DNA of 64,000 nucleotides from Culturomica sp. (lineage in GTDB: Bacteria > Bacteroidota > Bacteroidia > Bacteroidales > Marinifilaceae). The position numbers and the translations under genes were made by a program. Below are positions 59,817 through 64,000 of this stretch, in pieces; positions within the stretch are counted from its first letter, which is position 1; each line of letters begins with the position of its first letter. The notes beneath the pieces are model-generated. The model was not told the DNA's origin. It did not search any database and worked only from the letters and a program-made list of their open reading frames with translations. The stretch covers positions 38,706 to 102,705 of the forward strand of contig JAISHE010000012.1 of assembly GCA_031262745.1 (NCBI GenBank). The letters are read 5' to 3'.

Positions 59817-62501
59817 TTGAGCACAAATGTTTTAGCTAATAATGTGAGGTTCAATTCAAAGCCGTCTGTTTTTTTAAGCGGCGACACTGTAATGATTTCA
59901 TTTTCATTGTCTTGGGATCATGCTTGGCGAGATGACTTTAATTGGGACGCAGTTTGGGTTTTTGGGAAGTATACAGTGGGTATGGAGGACACTTGGCACC
60001 ACCTAAAGCTCTTACCCTCAGGATATTTAGCACCTTCGGACTTCACTTATGACGTGGGAAAGACAGATGCTTCGCGTGCGGGCGGAGTCTTCCTTATGCG
60101 TGCTGATCAAGGCAGTGGAAACGTTAATAATCAGACGTTTACAATCAAAACAATGCGTTCCGATTTTGGTAATATTGCCGACACAAGTATTGCAAACAAT
60201 GACGTTTTCCTTTCTCTTTCTGCCGTTGAAATGGTGTACATTCCTTACGGGGGCTATTATTTGGGCGACGGAGCAACTCAAAATCGTTTGGGCAGCAATA
60301 ACGGCGGAATGATTGCTGTGAACAGCGAAGATGCTCTGAATGTTTATCCTATTACAGCCGGAAGTGAGGGTGCAGCGAAAAGTTTACCTGCCACGTATCC
60401 CAAAGGCTACAAGGGTTTCTACTGTATGAAATATGAAGTGAGTCAGGAACAGTACGTAAGTTTTCTCAACAATTTGACAAGAACGCAGCAAAAGGCTCGT
60501 ATCGGAAATAATCTTGATGAATTAAAGGTAGGAGAGTACGTTTTCGGCGATAAATCGCAGCCAAGTTATAGAAACGGTATTTGCGTGCTTGCGAATGCTT
60601 CCGATAAGCCGGCAGTTTTCGGTTGTAATCTTAATCCTGCTGCACCTTACTTTGGCGAGGACGACGGTAAGTGTATTGCTTGTAATTATCTCACGCCTGC
60701 TGATATGTTGGCTTATTGCGACTGGGCATGTTTGCGTCCGATGAGCGAGCTGGAATATGAAAAGGCTTGCCGCAGACCTTATCCTCAACCGGCACTCGGA
60801 GGAGAGTTCGTTTGGAACTCTGCGAGCGGCGTTAGCAGTTTGAGCGGAGCGGGTTCCCTGCTCAACGCCGGAAGAATCAATGAGAAGCCATCTTTGGCTG
60901 CAACTAACGTCAATTATAATAATGGTAGTCTGGGACCTGTTCGCAGTGCGAGTTTCGGCACTTCAAGTTCGACACAAGCGCAGGCAGGGGCATCGTTTTG
61001 GGGTTTGATGGAGATGAGCGGTAATGTGGCAGAGCTTTGCTATTCCGTTGATGCTACAACTTTTAATACTTCCGATATATATGCTTCTCATGGTAACGGC
61101 GCAATAAACGCAAACGGAACAAGCGACATTGCCGCAAGTGTTTGGGCAAACACAGCCGCTTCTTTTATTGCTAAGGGCGGAAGTTTTGCAAGTGGAAACA
61201 CAGATGAGTTAATGATTTCGGACAGGACGAGAGCTACGGTTACCGACACAAGGGATAGCACAATGGGCTTTCGAGCCGTTCACACGTTTGGCAGCAGTAG
61301 TGCGGTGGTAAATCCGGGCATAATTAAAGTTTCTGCGATAAGTTGTCCTGATGCAGCGATAATAGTTTCCGACAGCGTGCAGGGAAGCGCAACGTGGAAT
61401 GGAGCTGTGGTGAGTACGAAAGTAAGCTATCTTTGGTATGTTCAAAAAGGAGCATCTACTACTTGGGAATTGATACCGAATGAAACTTCGGAGTCTGTAA
61501 GCTACATTCAGGGAAGTTTTAGCGGAGCAAGTTTGGCATTGAAGTTTAAGCGCAAAGCTATCACGGCATTGGGCGAAGCTTCGGTAACTGTTACAACAAC
61601 CATACCTAATCTTACAATTTCGTTTAGTCCGGTAAGCAGTACACTTAAGTCTTGTGATGTAAATTTAATTACTGCGAGTGTCCCTTACACATCCGGTACA
61701 TCAACTTACAGTTGGATAACAGAAACGGGCACTAAAACGGGAGCAAGTTATACTCCTGTTTACGGAGATTTCAGGGACGGTAATTTAACTAATGGCAATA
61801 AAACAGTTGAGTGCAATGTCGCAATGAGTGGCTGTCGCAATAGTGCTAATCTAAGTGTTACGGTTATTGCTGTTGAAACCGGAACTCCAATTAATTTCAC
61901 CTGCGGCAATAACTTTACGGACATCAGGAACAGTCAGATTTATCCTACGGTAAAGATAGGCAGTCAGTGTTGGATGAGGAAGAATATGAACATAGGTGCA
62001 CGTATAAACGGTGGCAATTTAACAGCTCATAAAACAGCGGGTATTCAAAAGATATGTAATAATAATGATGAAAATAATTGCACTACTTACGGCGGTCTTT
62101 ACAGTTGGGCGGAGGTAGTTAATGGAGAAAATGTGGCTTTGGGAAATATCAATAGTGCTACCGACTTTAATAGGAAGTGCACATTTGACGGTAGCAGGCA
62201 CACACAGGGTATTTGTCCTGATGGTTGGCATGTTCCAAGCGATGCAGAGGCTACAATATTAGCAAATTATGTAGGATGGACTAAAAATAGTTTAAATGGA
62301 AGTGGTTGGCAAGGACTTTATGGTGGTGAATGGAATGAAATTTTTTGCTGCATAGGTGCATGGGGAGCCGTGTGGTCATCATCAAATTATGGTTCTTACA
62401 GTGCGTGGCAGCAGCTAAGTATAGGTTCTTCAGAAACTAATGTCTTACGACAAACATTTCCTAAGTCGAAAGGTAATGCTGTCCGTTGTCTTTTAAATTA
62501 G
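59817..62501 (+). CDS. surface protein with FGE-sulfatase and FISUMP domains (5' end uncertain)
   Basis: The protein (894 residues from a TTG) has an FGE-sulfatase (formylglycine-generating-like) module at about residues 150-490 (YPKGYKGFYCMKYEVSQEQYVSFLN; FWGLMEMSGNVAELCYS; MGFRAVHTFG), a middle of Ig-like repeats, and a C-terminal Fibrobacter major paralogous (FISUMP) domain (QIYPTVKIGSQCWMRKNMNIG; GICPDGWHVPS; NAVRCLLN). The open frame continues upstream to a stop at 59769 and encodes a signal-peptide-like stretch (NFLICGCILLSTNVLA) but has no ATG. An ATG at 59779 lies in another frame across a T6 run. It is probably secreted. Function not known. Confidence 0.75.
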   Translation: MSTNVLANNVRFNSKPSVFLSGDTVMISFSLSWDHAWRDDFNWDAVWVFGKYTVGMEDTWHHLKLLPSGYLAPSDFTYDVGKTDASRAGGVFLMRADQGSGNVNNQTFTIKTMRSDFGNIADTSIANNDVFLSLSAVEMVYIPYGGYYLGDGATQNRLGSNNGGMIAVNSEDALNVYPITAGSEGAAKSLPATYPKGYKGFYCMKYEVSQEQYVSFLNNLTRTQQKARIGNNLDELKVGEYVFGDKSQPSYRNGICVLANASDKPAVFGCNLNPAAPYFGEDDGKCIACNYLTPADMLAYCDWACLRPMSELEYEKACRRPYPQPALGGEFVWNSASGVSSLSGAGSLLNAGRINEKPSLAATNVNYNNGSLGPVRSASFGTSSSTQAQAGASFWGLMEMSGNVAELCYSVDATTFNTSDIYASHGNGAINANGTSDIAASVWANTAASFIAKGGSFASGNTDELMISDRTRATVTDTRDSTMGFRAVHTFGSSSAVVNPGIIKVSAISCPDAAIIVSDSVQGSATWNGAVVSTKVSYLWYVQKGASTTWELIPNETSESVSYIQGSFSGASLALKFKRKAITALGEASVTVTTTIPNLTISFSPVSSTLKSCDVNLITASVPYTSGTSTYSWITETGTKTGASYTPVYGDFRDGNLTNGNKTVECNVAMSGCRNSANLSVTVIAVETGTPINFTCGNNFTDIRNSQIYPTVKIGSQCWMRKNMNIGARINGGNLTAHKTAGIQKICNNNDENNCTTYGGLYSWAEVVNGENVALGNINSATDFNRKCTFDGSRHTQGICPDGWHVPSDAEATILANYVGWTKNSLNGSGWQGLYGGEWNEIFCCIGAWGAVWSSSNYGSYSAWQQLSIGSSETNVLRQTFPKSKGNAVRCLLN

Positions 62502-62505
62502 GTCA

Positions 62506-62817
62506 ATGATTGAAAAATTGAGTTATAAATTTATGTCGGCGAGCAGCTCACTTATACAATTCAAGGATTCGCTTGTACAATTGAGCGTTCCGCTTGTACA
62601 ATTCAAAGACTCGCTTGCACAATTGAGTGGCTCGCTTGTACAATTCAAAGATTCGCTTGCACAATTGAGTGTTCCGCTTGTACAATTCAAAGACTCACTT
62701 GTGCAATTGAGTGGCTCGCTTGTACAATTCAAAGACTCACTTGTACAATTGAAAGTTCGGCGAAATATCCAAAGAGTATTTCAAACTCGCCCGAAGATTG
62801 GGCGGAATTTTATATAA
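62506..62817 (+). CDS. heptad-repeat ORF, probable coiled coil
   Basis: The 103-residue frame reads repeats of LVQFKDS and LVQLSGS/AQLSVPL, with hydrophobic residues at heptad positions a and d, so a coiled coil is likely if translated. The start ATG is 5 bases after the previous stop, and it ends 19 bases before a conserved DF[IV]P gene. The repeat DNA keeps other frames open too (a minus frame, LNCTSEP), so coding is supported mainly by position. Confidence 0.45.
   Translation: MIEKLSYKFMSASSSLIQFKDSLVQLSVPLVQFKDSLAQLSGSLVQFKDSLAQLSVPLVQFKDSLVQLSGSLVQFKDSLVQLKVRRNIQRVFQTRPKIGRNFI
62556..62758 (+). repeat. 21/42-bp tandem repeat
   Basis: ACAATTCAA recurs at 62556, 62598, 62640, 62682 and 62724 (42-bp steps); each unit is two related 21-bp halves (ACAATTCAA.. 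and ACAATTGA.., each ending CGCTTGT). Same period as the array at 48683. Confidence 0.92.
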
Positions 62818-62836
62818 ACCACTAATAGTTAATATT

Positions 62837-63505
62837 ATGAGTACAATGGATTTTATTCCGGGCGCAGATGCCCAATTCAACACTTTCCAGAGTGTTGTTG
62901 TAAATTCAGTTGAAAAGAATGCGGAATTGTGGCTTATCCCCGCAGATGTTGTTACGGATGTGGCAGCACTTCGAGCCAAGTGGGAATCGGCATATTCCGT
63001 AGTAGAGAACCCGGCAACGAAGACAAGCGTAGCCGTACAGGCGAAGAATTCCGCCCGTAATGAGTATGAGAAGCAATTACGCATGTTGCTAAAATCTTAC
63101 ATCACCTACAATCCCAAAGTGAGCGATGAGGATAAAATGGCTATGGGCTTGCCGTTGCACAAAACCACTCGCACGCCTGTACCCGTACCTGATACAGTTC
63201 CCGACGTAACGGAGATAGACCGCAATATGATACGTTGCATCACGCTTTATTTCCGCGATTCGGGTAGCGACCATCGCGCCAAACCTGCGGGTGTTCAGGG
63301 AGCAGTGGTAAAGTGGATATTGAGCGATACGCCACCAAGCGGCATAGACGTGTTCACTCATTCCGCCTTAGACACCAAGTCGCCCATAACGTTGGAGTTC
63401 ACGGAGCAGGAGCGCGGTAAGGTTGTCTATTTTGCCCTCGCTTGGCAAAACACCAAAGGCGAGATGGGACATTTCGGCGAGATACAAAGCAGCATAGTGC
63501 CGTAG
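62837..63505 (+). CDS. conserved protein of unknown function (DF[VI]P family)
   Basis: I do not recognise a named function. The 222-residue protein begins MSTMDFIPGADAQFNTFQSVV, has a helical N-terminal half (LRAKWESAYSVVE, AVQAKNSARNEYEKQLRMLLKSYI), a proline-rich linker (KTTRTPVPVPDTVPDV), then a beta-rich end (ITLYFRDSGSDHRAKPAG, VVKWILSDTPPS, GKVVYFALAWQNTKGEMG) like a fibronectin or Ig-type module. The ATG at 62837 is preferred over the TTG of the track. The TAG stop (63503-63505) lies in a GTAGGGGC repeat. A truncated relative is at 48935. Confidence 0.8.
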   Translation: MSTMDFIPGADAQFNTFQSVVVNSVEKNAELWLIPADVVTDVAALRAKWESAYSVVENPATKTSVAVQAKNSARNEYEKQLRMLLKSYITYNPKVSDEDKMAMGLPLHKTTRTPVPVPDTVPDVTEIDRNMIRCITLYFRDSGSDHRAKPAGVQGAVVKWILSDTPPSGIDVFTHSALDTKSPITLEFTEQERGKVVYFALAWQNTKGEMGHFGEIQSSIVP

Positions 63506-63531
63506 GGGCAACCCTTGTGGTTGCCCCTACG
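63501..63531. repeat. GTAGGGGC-family hairpin
   Basis: CGTAGGGGCAAC pairs with GTTGCCCCTACG around a 7-base loop; same core as the inner arms of the element at 59382. Confidence 0.9.
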
Positions 63532-63695
63532 AGGGGAAATACCATGAAAATGGTTGGGCGTATGGTATAACGCCTCTGATGAGGTAGCAACAGGCAGATG
63601 GACTTTTGTCCGAGCGGATTAAACTTTTTTAGTAAGTGTTTGAGGTTTATGAAGCAAGAACAATGTTCATCTGCTTTTTTGTGGGCGGTAATTCC

Positions 63696-63771
63696 GTAGG
63701 GGCGTTGCATGCAACGCCCAAAAACAATGAAAATATGCACAGCACATGGGCGTTGCATGCAACGCCCCTAC
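63696..63771. repeat. GTAGGGGC-family inverted repeat with palindromic arms
   Basis: Perfect 24-bp arms (63696-63719 and 63748-63771) built as GTAGGGGC + GTTGCATGCAAC-type core + GCCC, each arm itself nearly palindromic, separated by 28 bases. Confidence 0.92.
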
Positions 63772-63872
63772 ATCCTGAGAGATTGCGAACATGTTTGGAG
63801 GAGCTGCCGGCTTGTCGGCTGGCAGGTTAAACCAATAACAATTCCGTAGATAATGATTAAATTTTAAATTAG

Positions 63873-63880
63873 TATCTTTG
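63873..63880 (+). promoter_or_regulatory. -7 box for the arginine deiminase-like gene
   Basis: TATCTTTG, 26 bases before the ATG at 63907; no TTG at the usual -33 distance. Confidence 0.55.
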
Positions 63881-63906
63881 TAATTCAAATCAAGAATGTT
63901 TAAAAT

Positions 63907-64000
63907 ATGAATTCTATTGTTGGAGTAAACGTACAATCGGAAATCGGGAAATTGCAAGGAGTAATTATACACACTCCGGGTGAGGAAGTAGAAAATATGA
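63907..64000 (+). CDS. arginine deiminase-like protein, partial (N-terminus)
   Basis: Only 31 codons are inside the window and the ORF track omits them. They read GVNVQSEIGKLQGVIIHTPG then EEVENM, which matches the N-terminal start of arginine deiminases (SEIGKLxxVLLHxPGEExENL). The enzyme would hydrolyse arginine to citrulline and ammonia. The catalytic residues lie further on, so the call rests on this one segment. Confidence 0.7.
   Translation, partial: MNSIVGVNVQSEIGKLQGVIIHTPGEEVENM

Larger units (their letters stand above)
63506..63906. other. intergenic region of repeats
   Basis: No gene supported. It holds two GTAGGGGC-type elements (63501-63531, 63696-63771), a degenerate GGGCGTATGG sequence at about 63556, and the promoter of the next gene. 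ORFs listed by the track here are repeat by-products. Confidence 0.6.

Noticed and set aside
62523-62732. Minus-strand ORF LNCTSEP repeats
   Set aside because: A by-product of the tandem repeat; no start context or neighbour support.
63636-63972. Plus and minus ORFs near the end
   Set aside because: They read through palindromic GTAGGGGC repeats and share no family features.

Overview
The window looks like a chromosomal segment of a Bacteroidota bacterium, most likely order Bacteroidales. The evidence is modest GC content, many TAnnTTTG-type -7 boxes, weak Shine-Dalgarno sequences, and family content typical of the group: DUF3127, DUF1460, paired FKBP isomerases, lipoproteins with lipoboxes, a Fibrobacter-type FISUMP domain and a golvesin-like domain. 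The organism cannot be named from sequence alone.

Layout. (1) 1-10.5 kb, minus strand: a type III-A CRISPR-Cas operon, cas6, cas10/csm1, a RhuM-family gene, csm2, csm3, csm4, an enlarged csm5, a CARF-HEPN csm6, and directly behind it a RecD/Pif1-like helicase that runs off the left edge and is absent from the ORF track. No CRISPR array or cas1/cas2 lies in the window. The Cas10 HD and GGDD motifs and the Csm6 HEPN motif are intact, so cyclic-oligoadenylate signalling is expected. (2) 10.9-22.5 kb: gapA with a 40-residue lipoprotein gene upstream (too short for the ORF track), a LytTR regulator, lptB, a lone hydF, a patatin/Omp85 protein, apbE, a second POTRA-barrel protein, lolD, two FKBP isomerases and a DUF3127 protein. 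(3) 22.7-38.2 kb: a seven-gene operon mixing ABC and RND export parts: ABC ATPase, ABC-2 permease with a degenerate M1-peptidase-like ectodomain, TolC, adaptor, RND pump, an RND pump fused to an ABC ATPase, and another ABC-2 permease. (4) 38.2-44.8 kb: DUF1460, pheS, vanZ-like, lolC/E-type permease, rbfA, tRNA-Pro, speA, a QueD/PTPS-like gene. (5) 45-49.1 kb, accessory: an AAA/DUF4143 ATPase behind 31-bp repeats, a KilA-N gene and a fragment of a duplicate, a PEGA lipoprotein, a highly structured small RNA candidate with its own promoter and terminator, a 21-bp minisatellite and a truncated gene. (6) 49.2-59.3 kb: a classical adaptor/RND/OMF operon, a small acetyltransferase, a TPR protein, an M3 peptidase, a nucleoside phosphorylase. 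(7) 59.3-64 kb: nested palindromic GTAGGGGC repeats bracketing an FGE-sulfatase/FISUMP surface protein, a second 21-bp-periodic repeat ORF and a full-length relative of the gene truncated at 48.9 kb; then the start of an arginine deiminase-like gene.

The strongest candidates for something undescribed are the RND-ABC fusion, in which about 175 residues with several membrane helices sit between the A-loop strand and the Walker A motif of one ABC domain, and the translationally coupled RhuM gene plus enlarged Csm5 and trailing helicase in the type III-A operon. All functional calls come from reading motifs in the sequence; no database search was run.
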